Notes: a model not told the origin generated them from the letters alone. A stretch of 43,143 nucleotides of DNA from an uncultured Lachnospiraceae bacterium (GCA_902781215.1 CACZIO010000022.1:1-43143); one strand, 5' to 3'. Shown: positions 15,602 to 24,126, numbered from the stretch's first letter. Numbers and translations are program-made.

Positions 15602-15808
15602 GGTGTTTAAGCGAAAAGATTGCGACAGAGTTTACATAAGTTTATTTAACGGTTGAAAGAGAACGCTATAACGCTTAATAGAAAGAAAACGGGCAACTGT
15701 CATAGACATAAATATTATTTATTATTACTGGCGATGCATAAGCGTAAATTTTGCTGCATTCACTATGGCCCGCGCGCTTCCGGAAAAAGCGAAGAAAGAG
15801 AGGTTGCC

Positions 15809-16696
15809 ATGCTGTTGGATACAAAGATTCTTTCTCTGTTAAAAGTAGTAGAGACAGGGAATTACACACTGGCTGGCAGAGAGCTGAATCTCACGCAGCC
15901 TGCGATCAGTCAGCACATACATGCGCTCGAAAAGGAATTCAATATCCGGATCTTTGAGCGCGTGGATAAAAAACTACTCCTGACCAGGGAGGGGGAGATC
16001 CTGGTGCGTTACTGCCGCCGCATGCAGGCACTGTACAGCAATCTGAGTCGTGACCTGCAGAGCGGCGCGGACAGGATCCTGTCGCTCAACATCGGAATTA
16101 CCCACACCATGGAGAGCAATCTCATCTCGGAGTCACTGGCCAAGTATGCCAGTACGCACAAGGGCGTCACCATCACTCTGATCACGGATACCCTGACGGG
16201 GCTGCGGGAACGCCTCAAACATTACGAGCTGGATTTCGCCATCATCGACGGCAAGATCAACGACAACGGTCTTTCAAATATGCTGCTGGACACGGACCAG
16301 CTGATGCTGATCGTATCGCCGGAGCACCCCTATGCGGGACGGGAATACGTGACCATCGATGATATCCGCGCTGAGGACCTGATCCTGCGTCTGCCCAATT
16401 CCGGGACTAGAGACCTCTTCCGCGCATCCATGGAGAGCAGAGGGATCCACGTGGACGAGATGAATGTCCTGCTCGAGGTAGAGAATATCGCCACCATCAA
16501 GGACCTCATCCGTCACGGCTACGGCGCCTCGGTCCTGGCGCGCAGCGCCTGCATGGACGAACTGCGCAAGAAAAAGCTCATCGCCCTCCCGTTTGAGAAC
16601 CTCGACATGGTCAGAGAGATCAACTTCGTCTACTCAAAGGATTACACAAATACACAGATCCTCGAGGAGATCGCGCAGATTTACAATGAAATGTGA
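15809..16696 (+). CDS. LysR family transcriptional regulator
   Basis: A 295-residue DNA-binding regulator. The N-terminal winged helix-turn-helix (residues about 5-60) contains the typical AGRELNLTQPAISQHIHALEKEF recognition region, followed by a linker helix and a LysR substrate-binding domain of about 200 residues. The ATG at 15809 is preceded by AGAGAGG; a longer upstream frame is AT-rich and unlike coding sequence. The effector and target are unknown. It is not obviously tied to pepF or to the oppositely oriented thi operon, which ends 153 bases away. Confidence 0.92.
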   Translation: MLLDTKILSLLKVVETGNYTLAGRELNLTQPAISQHIHALEKEFNIRIFERVDKKLLLTREGEILVRYCRRMQALYSNLSRDLQSGADRILSLNIGITHTMESNLISESLAKYASTHKGVTITLITDTLTGLRERLKHYELDFAIIDGKINDNGLSNMLLDTDQLMLIVSPEHPYAGREYVTIDDIRAEDLILRLPNSGTRDLFRASMESRGIHVDEMNVLLEVENIATIKDLIRHGYGASVLARSACMDELRKKKLIALPFENLDMVREINFVYSKDYTNTQILEEIAQIYNEM

Positions 16697-16710
16697 AACC
16701 GGGGGCCCAC

Positions 16711-16730
16711 GGGGACGGTTCTATGGTCCC
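16711..16730. repeat. REP-like element (GGGGACGGTTCT type)
   Basis: GGGGACGGTTCT-ATG-GTCCC forms a small hairpin and matches the short extragenic palindromes of the form GGGGACGGTTCT...GTCCC known from many genomes next to REP-associated transposases. No such transposase is in this window. A related pair lies at 18926-19006. Confidence 0.55.
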
Positions 16731-16749
16731 ATTTCATGAAACCACCGGG

Positions 16750-16811
16750 AAAAACCACCGGGGACGGATCCGGCCGGCACTTTCTGAACCGGCCGGGTCC
16801 GTCCCCGGTGG
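16750..16811 (-). terminator. Very stable hairpin ending the thi operon
   Basis: Arms of 23 bases at 16755-16777 and 16789-16811 pair throughout (one G-U). On the minus strand the hairpin is followed by TTTTT (complement of 16750-16754), so it can terminate the thi transcript just past thiE. The arms contain GGGGACGG, the same core as the REP-like elements nearby. Confidence 0.7.
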
Positions 16812-16849
16812 TTTCTGAAGGTTTCTGATGGTTTTAAGAGAGAATTCAC

Positions 16850-17413
16850 TCACATCTGCATAAAACCTGACATCATGCATCCGCCGGCGGCGCCTGCTTC
16901 GATGACTGATTGAATATTTGAAAGTTTGATACCTCCGATGGCATAGACCGGGACGGGACATGCCCGGCTGATCTCCCGGACAAAGGAAAGGCCCTTCCCT
17001 CGAAGGCCTTTTTTACATGCTGTCTCGAAAATAGTCCCGAGGATGATCCGGTCCGCACCGAGGGAGACTGCCTGCTGCATGTCTTCCATGCTGTGGCTGG
17101 AGCAGCTGACACATGCGAAGCCATCCGGGCGTCCGTTGAGATCAGCCAGGACAGGAAGCGGGAGATGGATATTTCTGCATCCGATTTCTGTGGCGACGGC
17201 GATCCGGCTGTGGACAAAAAATGGAACCTGTGCCCGGAGGCAGATCTCCTGTACCTCGCCGGCAAGCGTCATGTATTCCTCGTCGCCAAGATCGCGTTCC
17301 CGGAGGATCAGAGCGCAGGGCTGCATCCTGACCACCTTCCGGATCTGTGTCAGAAAATCAGTCTCGCAGATACTGCGGTCAGTGATGGCGATCATTTTAT
17401 CATAGGGATGCAT
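16850..17413 (-). CDS. thiE: Thiamine phosphate synthase / TenI family protein
   Basis: Expected to join the thiazole and pyrimidine phosphates to give thiamine phosphate. The 187-residue TIM-barrel protein begins MHPYDKMIAITDR, has LILRERDL near residue 36 where ThiE has its phosphate/substrate-binding QLR-K type segment, and ends with the phosphate-binding loops YAIGGIKLSNI and GAAGGCMMSG. It is shorter than many ThiE proteins (about 210), and the close relative TenI (thiazole tautomerase) cannot be excluded; the thi operon context fits both. AAAGGA precedes the ATG. Last gene of the operon, followed by a strong hairpin terminator. Confidence 0.8.
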   Translation of the reverse strand: MHPYDKMIAITDRSICETDFLTQIRKVVRMQPCALILRERDLGDEEYMTLAGEVQEICLRAQVPFFVHSRIAVATEIGCRNIHLPLPVLADLNGRPDGFACVSCSSHSMEDMQQAVSLGADRIILGTIFETACKKGLRGKGLSFVREISRACPVPVYAIGGIKLSNIQSVIEAGAAGGCMMSGFMQM

Positions 17414-17619
17414 AAGGGTGGTCCTTTACTGAATTGGCCTGCCGCCGGCATCCGGGCCCTGATAGGACAGGACCCGGACGGGGCTGCGTAAGATATGACA
17501 TCCGGCCGGCTGGATTTCTCTGAAGTAGTGTGATATATGAGTTTGAAATACTGGATGATCAGCTAATGAAATCATGCAGCCGGCCGTCAGACCTGCATCG
17601 GACTTTCAACAGGCTGACA

Positions 17620-18879
17620 TCAGACGTAGATATAATCGTTCAGCACCGGCTGGAGTCCGCCAGCTTCCATATCCGCGTACATATTGGCAAAGGAACGGCT
17701 GTCGCTGATCTCGAACTGCTCGTCGCCGGCCTCTGCCTCCTGGCTGCCTTCGTACTTCTCCTCGTGGTCGCCGATCCCGGTCGAGACACCCGCCGAGACC
17801 TTGGTGGCACAGATCTTGGCAATGCCGTTGCGGAAGGCTGCACTCTCGCGGCTGGAGACTGTAATGCCGGCAAAAGGCAGGAAAATACGGTAGGCGCAGA
17901 GTACCTGGCAGAGCTGGCGCTCGCCAACATCACGCGGATTGATCCGGTCATTGTTGACAATGGGGCGCAGGCGGGGACAGCTCAGTGAAATCTCCGCGTG
18001 CGGGTACTTGCGGTTCATGTAATAGGCATGAAGTGCGGTGGCCAGGGCGTCTTTGCGATAGTCCGCCAGGCCCAGCAGGGCAGAGAAGGCGACGCCGCGC
18101 ATGCCGCCCATGATGGCTCGCTCCTGGGCGTCAAAGCGGTAGGGCCACACGCGCTTGTGGCCCAGCAGGTGGAGCATCTCATATTTGTCGGTGTCGTAGG
18201 TCTCCTGGAAGACTGTGACGTAATCGACGCCGCACTCGTGCAGATAGCGGTATTCATCGACGTTTACAGGATAGATCTCGATCCCGATATTGCGGAAATA
18301 TTTGCGCGCGATCTTCACTGCCTCGCCGATGTACCTGACATCCGAATACTTGCGGCTCTCGCCCGTCAGGATCAGGATCTCCTCCATGCCGGTCTCCGCG
18401 ATGACCTTCATCTCGTGCTCGATCTCGTCGAAATCGAGCTTTTTGCGCCGGATATTGTTGTAGCAGTTGAAGCCGCAGTAGATGCAGTAGTTCTGGCAGT
18501 AATTGGCGATGTAAATGGGCGTGAAAATATAGACCGTATTGCCGAAATGGTTCCTGGTCAGGAGCTCCGCCTTCCGGGCCATCTGCTCCAGATAGGGCGC
18601 CGCGGCGGGAGAGAGAAGGGCTTTGAAATCCTCGATGGAGCAGCTTGTGTTGCTGAGGGCCCGCTCGACATCCTTTGCCGTGTACTGATCAGGTTCAAAG
18701 GCCTTCATCTGCGCCAGAACCCTGTCCTTGATGTCCGACTCGATGACCTCCATGCCCTGCATGTACTGCATGTGGTCCGTCCGGAAGGAGGGATCCTGTT
18801 CCAGACGGTGTTTGCGCTCCAGCACAAGCGGCGGAAGTGTGTCGCTGTCTACAAAATATACCTGGTTTTCTTCATTCAT
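17620..18879 (-). CDS. thiH: 2-iminoacetate synthase ThiH
   Basis: Radical-SAM tyrosine lyase that makes 2-iminoacetate (dehydroglycine) for the thiazole ring under anaerobic conditions. The 419-residue protein carries the cluster-binding motif CQNYCIYC (CX3CX2C) near residue 120, followed by the typical GFNCYN and RRKKL stretch. The C-terminal GVSTGIGDHE and end of the barrel match ThiH. HydG is a close relative, but it needs an extra C-terminal cysteine cluster, which is absent. The ribosome binding site is weak (AAGAGACAGAAG). It lies between thiG and thiE with unusually long spacers (about 174 and 206 bases). Confidence 0.92.
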   Translation of the reverse strand: MNEENQVYFVDSDTLPPLVLERKHRLEQDPSFRTDHMQYMQGMEVIESDIKDRVLAQMKAFEPDQYTAKDVERALSNTSCSIEDFKALLSPAAAPYLEQMARKAELLTRNHFGNTVYIFTPIYIANYCQNYCIYCGFNCYNNIRRKKLDFDEIEHEMKVIAETGMEEILILTGESRKYSDVRYIGEAVKIARKYFRNIGIEIYPVNVDEYRYLHECGVDYVTVFQETYDTDKYEMLHLLGHKRVWPYRFDAQERAIMGGMRGVAFSALLGLADYRKDALATALHAYYMNRKYPHAEISLSCPRLRPIVNNDRINPRDVGERQLCQVLCAYRIFLPFAGITVSSRESAAFRNGIAKICATKVSAGVSTGIGDHEEKYEGSQEAEAGDEQFEISDSRSFANMYADMEAGGLQPVLNDYIYV

Positions 18880-18925
18880 TTTCTTCTGTCTCTTTTCTTA
18901 AATGGGAAAGATGCCGGAGTGCCAT

Positions 18926-19006
18926 GGGGACGGTTCTCCGGCCCCTGTGGTAACCGATGCGGAGCCGGGGAACCCTCTCCATGGTCAGAACCGGAGAACT
19001 GTCCCC
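18926..19006. repeat. Paired REP-like element between thiG and thiH
   Basis: GGGGACGGTTCTCCGG (18926-18941) is followed 49 bases later by CCGGAGAACTGTCCCC (18991-19006), the inverted copy with one difference. The head-to-head pair resembles a BIME-type arrangement of extragenic palindromes. It occupies the 174-base gap inside the thi operon and could affect the relative expression of thiG and thiH. Confidence 0.6.
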
Positions 19007-19053
19007 GTGGTTTCCCCGCGGTTTTCCGTGGTTCCTCCGTCGGGTTCTAATAT

Positions 19054-19824
19054 TCAGTTCTCTCCTAAAAATCCGGTCAGGGGATCGGAAGCGCTGCCGC
19101 CGCGGGCCAGGACGCGGCCCATGCCGGTCAGGTAGGCCTTGCGGCCGGCTTCGATCGCGAGACGGAAGGCCTCCGCCATGGCGGGTACATCGCCGGCGGT
19201 CGCGATGGCTGTGTTGGCCATGATGGCAGCTGCGCCCATCTCCATGGCTTCGCAGGCCTGGGAGGGCTTGCCGATGCCGGCATCCACGATGATGGGCAGG
19301 TCGATTTCATCGATCAGCACCTGGATCATGTCCTTTGTCGCGAGGCCGCGGTTGCTGCCGATCGGAGCGGCGAGCGGCATGACCGCCGCCGCTCCGGCAT
19401 TCATCAGGTCTCTGGCTGTGTTGAGATCGGGATTCATGTAAGGGAGAACGATGAAGCCCTCCTTCGCGAGGATCTCTGTAGCCCTGACCGTCTCATAATT
19501 ATCCGGGAACAGGTATTTCGCGTCGTGCATGATCTCGATTTTGACAAAATCACCGCAGCCCATGGCGCGGGAGAGCCGGGCAATGCGGACGGCCTCTTCG
19601 GCATTTCTGGCACCGGAAGTATTGGGAAGAAGCGTGACGCCCTTGGGAATGAAGTCAAGGATGCTTTCCTTTTCCTGGGTGTTGGCCCTGCGCAGGGCCA
19701 GGGTGATGATCTGGGCTCCGCCCTGTTCCACGGCTGCCTTGATCAGCTTCATGTTGTACTTCCCGGAGCCCAGGATGAAACGGCTCTGGAATTCATGCCC
19801 GCCTAAAACGAGAGTATCTGCCAT
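19054..19824 (-). CDS. thiG: Thiazole synthase ThiG
   Basis: Forms the thiazole phosphate ring from deoxyxylulose 5-phosphate, ThiS thiocarboxylate and dehydroglycine. The 256-residue TIM-barrel protein starts [23 protein letters not shown] and has FVKIEIMHD, where the lysine forms the imine with the sugar, and the ending phosphate loops VDAGIGKPS and [12 protein letters not shown]. The ATG at 19824 is used because AAGGAG lies 9 nt upstream; an ATG 18 bases earlier would contain that site. Downstream of thiF, upstream of thiH in the operon. Confidence 0.95.
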   Translation of the reverse strand: MADTLVLGGHEFQSRFILGSGKYNMKLIKAAVEQGGAQIITLALRRANTQEKESILDFIPKGVTLLPNTSGARNAEEAVRIARLSRAMGCGDFVKIEIMHDAKYLFPDNYETVRATEILAKEGFIVLPYMNPDLNTARDLMNAGAAAVMPLAAPIGSNRGLATKDMIQVLIDEIDLPIIVDAGIGKPSQACEAMEMGAAAIMANTAIATAGDVPAMAEAFRLAIEAGRKAYLTGMGRVLARGGSASDPLTGFLGEN

Positions 19825-19892
19825 CTTTCTATTCTCCTTCATTAAAAAAATGTGGTTGCTATGGTGCGTATTGGAATTGCCTTGCGATCAGC

Positions 19893-19989
19893 TCACCTGA
19901 CGGGGGAGTCCGGCCGGGCTGCCGGGTCCGGCTGCGGGTCGCAAAACGCTGATGATGAATGTCTGTTCACCTGACGGGGGAGTCCGGCC
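19893..19989. repeat. 23-base direct repeat duplicating the end of thiF
   Basis: TCACCTGACGGGGGAGTCCG and the next three bases (GCC) occur at 19893-19915 and again at 19967-19989. The second copy contains the thiF stop codon and its last codons (PDSPVR, minus strand). The first lies in the spacer towards thiG and would encode the same ending in another frame. This is consistent with a local duplication or deletion scar at the 3' end of the gene. Confidence 0.75.
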
Positions 19990-20737
19990 CGAGGATCAGC
20001 TGCAGCACCTTGTTGGCCTGGTGGCCGGCGCAGACAGCGACGCGGGGCGCCATGAGGCCGGCACCTGCCGTACTGTCCGTCTCTCCGTCGCCGCAGACGT
20101 AGAGGCGGCGCATTTTCTGCTGCGTACGTATGTCGTTTGCATCGCCCAGGCCCGCCATCCCGTTGCCGGAGACGATGACCGTGTCCGGGCACTGCGCCAG
20201 CAGGGCAGTGGTCAGCATGGCCTTCTGGTCGGGCCGGTCAAAGGCTTCACAGACAATGGGCCAGTGCCCGAACAGCCCCGGCGCATTCTCCCTTGTAACG
20301 CGGACCTGACAGGCCTGAACATCAAGCCAGGGATTGATCTGTGACAGGATCTGCCGAAGCGCATCTGTCTTCGGCATGCCCAGATGGGGGATCAGATACA
20401 TCTGTCGGTTGAGGTTGGTGACATCTACGACATCAAAATCGACCAGGAGCAGATGGCCGACGCCCGATCGGGCGAGACTCACGGCTATATTGGAGCCCAG
20501 ACCGCCCAGGCCTGCGATCGCCACCCGCGCAGCAGACAGTTTCTCCTTCATCCGGGCCGGGAAGCGCTCGTCGAAAGCCCTGTCCAGGTCCTCGCGGGAA
20601 ATGGACGATGATGCCCCATCGCATCCCCTGTATGAGAATACATGGGACCGGTCTTCCTGTGTCCCGTCCTGTGTTCCGTCCCTGACAGGCCCGGCAGAGC
20701 AGGCTATTTCGGGCCCCTTTATCTCTGTATTTTCCAT
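19967..20737 (-). CDS. thiF: Sulfur carrier protein ThiS adenylyltransferase ThiF
   Basis: Activates the C-terminal glycine of ThiS with ATP, ready for sulfur transfer. The 256-residue protein has the nucleotide-binding motif AIAGLGGLGSNIA (about residues 73-85), followed by VDFDVVDVTNLNRQMY, the adenylation-site block of the E1/ThiF/MoeB superfamily. The first 50 or so residues (GPVRDGTQDGTQEDRSHV...) are an unusual polar extension. The ATG at 20737 lies 1 base after the thiS stop and uses GGGAGGAGG. The zinc-binding CXXC pairs of long ThiF/MoeB proteins are not seen, as in short clostridial ThiF. Confidence 0.92.
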   Translation of the reverse strand: MENTEIKGPEIACSAGPVRDGTQDGTQEDRSHVFSYRGCDGASSSISREDLDRAFDERFPARMKEKLSAARVAIAGLGGLGSNIAVSLARSGVGHLLLVDFDVVDVTNLNRQMYLIPHLGMPKTDALRQILSQINPWLDVQACQVRVTRENAPGLFGHWPIVCEAFDRPDQKAMLTTALLAQCPDTVIVSGNGMAGLGDANDIRTQQKMRRLYVCGDGETDSTAGAGLMAPRVAVCAGHQANKVLQLILGPDSPVR

Positions 20738-20738
20738 T

Positions 20739-20933
20739 TCAGCCTCCTCCCACAAAGCGCAGGATCTCTACACTGTCACCGTCCTGCAGGATGACCTTGT
20801 CCAGGTCTTCGCGCGGGATGATCGCAAGGTTGCGCTCCACTACGACAACATCCGGCGAAAAGCCTGCCTGCCGCAGATAGTCCATGACACACAGGCCCGC
20901 GGCGTTTTCTTCTTTTCCATTGATCTTGACCAT
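20739..20933 (-). CDS. thiS: Sulfur carrier protein ThiS
   Basis: A 64-residue ubiquitin-like protein that carries sulfur as a C-terminal thiocarboxylate to ThiG. It ends in EILRFVGGG, with the required terminal Gly-Gly, and begins MVKINGKEE, the usual first beta strand. GAGGAG precedes the ATG. It is the first gene of the thi operon, about 430 bases downstream of the riboswitch terminator, and its stop nearly abuts the thiF start. Confidence 0.95.
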   Translation of the reverse strand: MVKINGKEENAAGLCVMDYLRQAGFSPDVVVVERNLAIIPREDLDKVILQDGDSVEILRFVGGG

Positions 20934-21364
20934 TGTTCTCCTCGTCTTTCAAAACATAGTGCACATAGTGCTGTCCAAAGCAGCCCTGTAAATACAGCGA
21001 GGGCACACGGTCTGGCCGTGTGCCCTCATTTCGATCGCTGTGATCTCCCCGGATCCTGTTTTTTATCCGCATAAGCATGTGGCTGTGCGTAAAGGGGCAC
21101 CGGACATCAGATGCAGCGTGAAACCTGCATCCTCATGTGCGGCGCCTGATTGTAAATGCATGTCCTGTGATCTCAGGAAGCAGTGGTTCCGGAACAGTGG
21201 AATCATAAAGCAGTATCCGGAACCATGAATGAAAAATCTGCCTGAAGATGGAGCAGTCCCCGGCAGAGAGTGGTGCCCCCGGTCTGCCGGAGATGATGTT
21301 CCGCCATCATCTGTATGTGCATGGCGCATTGCGCACGTGCATATGCATGGCTCATTGCGCACAC
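20934..21364 (-). other. Long thi leader between riboswitch terminator and thiS
   Basis: No gene is supported. It holds a 12-bp hairpin at 20999-21027 (GAGGGCACACGG/CCGTGTGCCCTC), an inverted repeat GGTTCCGGA...TCCGGAACC at about 21184-21225, and a direct repeat TGCATGGC(G/T)CATTGCGCA near 21319 and 21344. None has a U-tract in the direction of the thi genes. A leader this long after the decision terminator is unusual and may hold a second control element. Confidence 0.55.
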
Positions 21365-21396
21365 AAAAAAACGGTACCTGCCAACGACAGGAACCG
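21365..21396 (-). terminator. Attenuator terminator of the TPP riboswitch
   Basis: Read on the minus strand, CGGTTCCTG pairs with CAGGTACCG around TCGTTGG (one T-T mismatch) and is followed by TTTTTTT. It begins only 16 bases after the aptamer, as expected for a transcription-terminating expression platform. Confidence 0.8.
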
Positions 21397-21411
21397 CAAA
21401 CAAATCACATA

Positions 21412-21508
21412 CGATATCTCCCTACGTTGGCATTATCCAAATCAGGTTCAGGGTCTGGACGATTCAGTCCACTCTCAGCAAGCTCCGTGCAAGCTCCCCT
21501 TTTTCTTT
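21412..21508 (-). promoter_or_regulatory. TPP riboswitch (THI element)
   Basis: On the minus strand the conserved blocks occur in order: GGGGAGC, then GCTGAGAG, ACCCTGAACCTGATTTGG, ATAATGCC and CGTAGGGA. These match the thiamine pyrophosphate aptamer, with the spacing of the P2/P3 and P4/P5 arms intact. It precedes thiSFGHE, so thiamine pyrophosphate should reduce expression through the terminator just downstream. The closing P1 stem is hard to draw from the sequence. Confidence 0.93.
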
Positions 21509-21684
21509 CAAATTCCAAAAGTTATTTTAAGCAGATGAAGGACTCGTGTCAAGTGCGGAATCTGTCCGCCTTCCGGTCGTAAGTCGGTCCCGGTGTGCCC
21601 TGGAAACAAAGTTCCGGCTGTATACCGACCGGAAGGCCCGGGAAACAAAGATCCGGGACCGTCCCGCGGCTCCTCCTTAATTCA

Positions 21685-21860
21685 GCGGTTCCTCCCCGTA
21701 TTTATTCAGCAGCAGGTTGGCGTCGATCACGCCGGCCTTCTGATTGATGGCGACGGTCAGGATAATGTCGCGGCGGCTGCGGGGATAGAGGACAGCGTTG
21801 CCGGAGAGCTCCAGGGCCCGGCACCTGAAGGAGGTACAGCGGGGACATTCGGAAACGCTC
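21685..21860 (-). pseudogene. Possible C-terminal gene remnant
   Basis: On the minus strand an open frame reads SECPRCTSFRCRALELSGN, then continues to a normal-looking end ...LLLNKYGEEPLN and a stop at about 21685. There is no start codon or ribosome binding site, and a stop lies just upstream in frame at about 21860, so it looks like the tail of a lost gene. The CXXC plus further cysteine (CPRC...C) suggests a small metal-binding segment. I do not recognise the family. Confidence 0.3.
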
Positions 21861-22037
21861 CCTCAGAAGCTGCCAAGCCGGTACAGGATCTCCCTGCATA
21901 TCGATGATGAGGCCATCGTCTGCACATCGGGCCGTCAGTACGGATACAATGTTTATCAGCTCGAGGCCCAGGACGATGACTGGAAAGAAAAGATCATCGC
22001 GCGGGCGGAGCAGATCAGGAAGAGGGAGGGCCGGTGA
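21798..22037 (+). CDS. Uncertain small ORF / gene fragment
   Basis: A 79-codon frame with a TTG start. The last 52 residues (RYRISLHIDDEAIVCTSG... ending EQIRKREGR) have the composition of a real protein, with strands, a charged helix and a highly basic end. The first part looks unlike coding sequence and overlaps a different possible remnant on the other strand. It may be the 3' end of a decayed gene. No family recognised. Confidence 0.3.
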   Translation: MPESSRARHLKEVQRGHSETLPQKLPSRYRISLHIDDEAIVCTSGRQYGYNVYQLEAQDDDWKEKIIARAEQIRKREGR

Positions 22038-22057
22038 TTTGCGGATCGGATTCTCTG

Positions 22058-23002
22058 TCAGAACAGCCTCAGCTGATGGTCGATCCAGCTGACCTGCTTT
22101 GCCTCATGGACCTGGTCCTCCGGGCGGAGATGCCCGATGAGGAGCGGGGAGGCGGGATCATGGAGTCTCATATTCCTGCGGACGGTCGCGTGATCCACGT
22201 TGGCGTAGCAGTAGCGGCACAGGTGCCCGCAGGTGTTGTACTGGCCGATGTCGTTTGCCAGGTAGCAGGCGCACTCCTTCCTGTTCCTGGGATTGGGAGG
22301 CAGGATCAGGTTTTCACCGATGGCCTGCTCGAAGGTAGCCTGAGTGATGCAGCCGGAGCAGTCCGCGCCGACGGAGGCGAGGTGGGGATCCTCTCCGCAG
22401 GGCTTGACGGTCATGCCGTGACAGCCTGCGATCCGGACCAGGCGTTCCGTCAGTGCAAGCTGAGTCTCGAAGGAAACCGTGCGGGCTTCCGGGAAGTTTT
22501 TCCAGACCTTTTCATAGAGGTCAATATAACTGATGACGCAGGTTCGGGTGGAGCCATCCAGAGCCCGGCACATGTCGGAGAAGGCGTCGATATGGTGCTG
22601 CACCGTCCAGCTTTTGTCGATCAGGATGGGGTCATATCGCCAGCATATGTTGTCGGGACCGATGATCTTCGCCAGCCTTTGGAAGCTGTCGAGGATCCGG
22701 GCCTTTTCCGGCACATTGGGTTCGATGTCCCTGCCGTAGGGTGTGATGGTCACAAACCAGTACTGGCGGTATTTCATCAAGAGTTTTTCGTTCCGGAACA
22801 GGTCTCTGTGCTGCAGGGCCGGTTCCGGATTTTTCGTGCAGAAAACGATCAGGTCTACGACGGACGGATCGAGCCGGTATTTCGTGACCGAGACCTGGTG
22901 AAAGGGGTTGCGCGCCATGACCATCCCCTCGCGGAGTCGGTTTGCAAGCCACTCCGAATAGAAGGCAGGTATATCGGTTCTGTTGCCGGTCTGAATGATC
23001 AT
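22058..23002 (-). CDS. DUF1848 family protein
   Basis: A 314-residue protein of a widespread but uncharacterised family. It begins MIIQTGNRTDIPAFYSEW, has the family's RNPFHQVSVTKYRLDPSVVDLIVFCTKNPEP block and, near the C-terminus, CGHLCRYCYAN, a CX3CX2C motif of the type that binds the iron-sulfur cluster in radical-SAM enzymes. The latter lies at the end rather than the start of the domain, a known peculiarity of this family. Other conserved cysteines (DCSGC, ECAC) may bind a second metal. Function is unknown. A GGAG site precedes the ATG. Confidence 0.85.
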   Translation of the reverse strand: MIIQTGNRTDIPAFYSEWLANRLREGMVMARNPFHQVSVTKYRLDPSVVDLIVFCTKNPEPALQHRDLFRNEKLLMKYRQYWFVTITPYGRDIEPNVPEKARILDSFQRLAKIIGPDNICWRYDPILIDKSWTVQHHIDAFSDMCRALDGSTRTCVISYIDLYEKVWKNFPEARTVSFETQLALTERLVRIAGCHGMTVKPCGEDPHLASVGADCSGCITQATFEQAIGENLILPPNPRNRKECACYLANDIGQYNTCGHLCRYCYANVDHATVRRNMRLHDPASPLLIGHLRPEDQVHEAKQVSWIDHQLRLF

Positions 23003-23241
23003 ATAAGGTCTCCGTAAGTGTTAGAACTGCGGGAGAACGCAGTTTTGCGTGTTCTCTTGTCAGTGTTCTTTGCCAGTGGGTGGCGGTAAAAACGGGAAGT
23101 ACCGGTCAGAACCGTCTCAGGTGGTTCCTGTTCTTCCTTTGTGTTATACTGGTAATGATACGCAGCGGATTTTTGTCATTTTAATGCTTTTTCAATACGA
23201 ATACAAATATATCATTCATCGGCAGGAGAAAGGAGGAAATC

Positions 23242-24036
23242 ATGCACGAATATCTTCTGGTCCTATTGGCGGGACTGGTCTTCAGCGCCTGCGGCTTTTA
23301 TATGTATATCTACTTCTTTTCACTGGGATACGGTTTTTCAATCGCGGCGATCGGGGTGATGCTCCTGATCCTGTTCCGGCAGGGCATGACGGCCGGCGTG
23401 GCAGTGCAGTGTCTTTTGCTCATCGCCTACGGCATCCGCCTGGGCGGGTACCTCCTGCTCAGAGAGGTACGGAGCCCGGCCTATAAGAAAGTGCTCAATC
23501 CCGAGCTGGACCGGAGCAGACAGATGGGGATCGTGCCCAAGGTGGCATTATGGATCAGCTGCGCCCTGCTTTACACGATGCAGACCTCGCCGGTCTTTTT
23601 CCGCCTGCTCAACGGGGACGGTACAGGCGCGACGGTCATTGCAGGTGCAGTCATCATGGCGGCGGGTCTGTTGCTGGAGGGTGCCGCAGACTTACAGAAA
23701 TCCGCGGCCAAAAAAAGAGACCCCTACCGCTTTGTGGATACGGGCCTGTACAGGCTCGTTCGCTGTCCCAATTATCTGGGGGAGATGATCTTCTGGCTGG
23801 GCGTCCTGATCTCCGGTGTCGGTTCTCTGCACGGCGCGCTGCAGTGGGTGGTGGCAGCTGTCGGTTTTATCCTGATCGTATTCGTCATGTTCAGCGGTGC
23901 GCGCCGTCTTGAGATCCGCCAGAACCGCAACTACGGAGAGGATCCCGAATATCAGAAATACGTGAAGACGGTTCCGATCCTGCTGCCCTTCGTTCCCCTC
24001 TACAGCGTGGAAAAATACAAGTTCCTGATGGCGTAA
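23242..24036 (+). CDS. DUF1295 / isoprenylcysteine methyltransferase-like membrane protein
   Basis: A 264-residue integral membrane protein with about seven hydrophobic segments. The C-terminal part has the block YRFVDTGLYRLVRCPNYLGEMIFWLGV, the signature of DUF1295 and of the related steroid 5-alpha-reductase and isoprenylcysteine carboxyl methyltransferase families, and ends with ARRLEIRQNRNYGEDPEYQKY, also typical. The substrate is unknown. AGGAGG precedes the ATG. It stands between the divergently oriented DUF1848 gene and the nuclease-ATPase gene. Confidence 0.85.
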   Translation: MHEYLLVLLAGLVFSACGFYMYIYFFSLGYGFSIAAIGVMLLILFRQGMTAGVAVQCLLLIAYGIRLGGYLLLREVRSPAYKKVLNPELDRSRQMGIVPKVALWISCALLYTMQTSPVFFRLLNGDGTGATVIAGAVIMAAGLLLEGAADLQKSAAKKRDPYRFVDTGLYRLVRCPNYLGEMIFWLGVLISGVGSLHGALQWVVAAVGFILIVFVMFSGARRLEIRQNRNYGEDPEYQKYVKTVPILLPFVPLYSVEKYKFLMA

Positions 24037-24126
24037 GCTGATATACGCAGGCATCCGGCTGTCACAGTACTAAAAACGTTCCCATGGCGTTGCTTTAAAG
24101 AAATATTCAGCATATCAGGTGTGCAT

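Noticed and set aside
16755-16811. An insertion sequence end
   Set aside because: The long inverted repeat has only an 11-base loop and no transposase; it fits a terminator better.
20999-21027. Terminator upstream of thiS
   Set aside because: The stem is strong, but neither side has a run of T, so termination is not supported.
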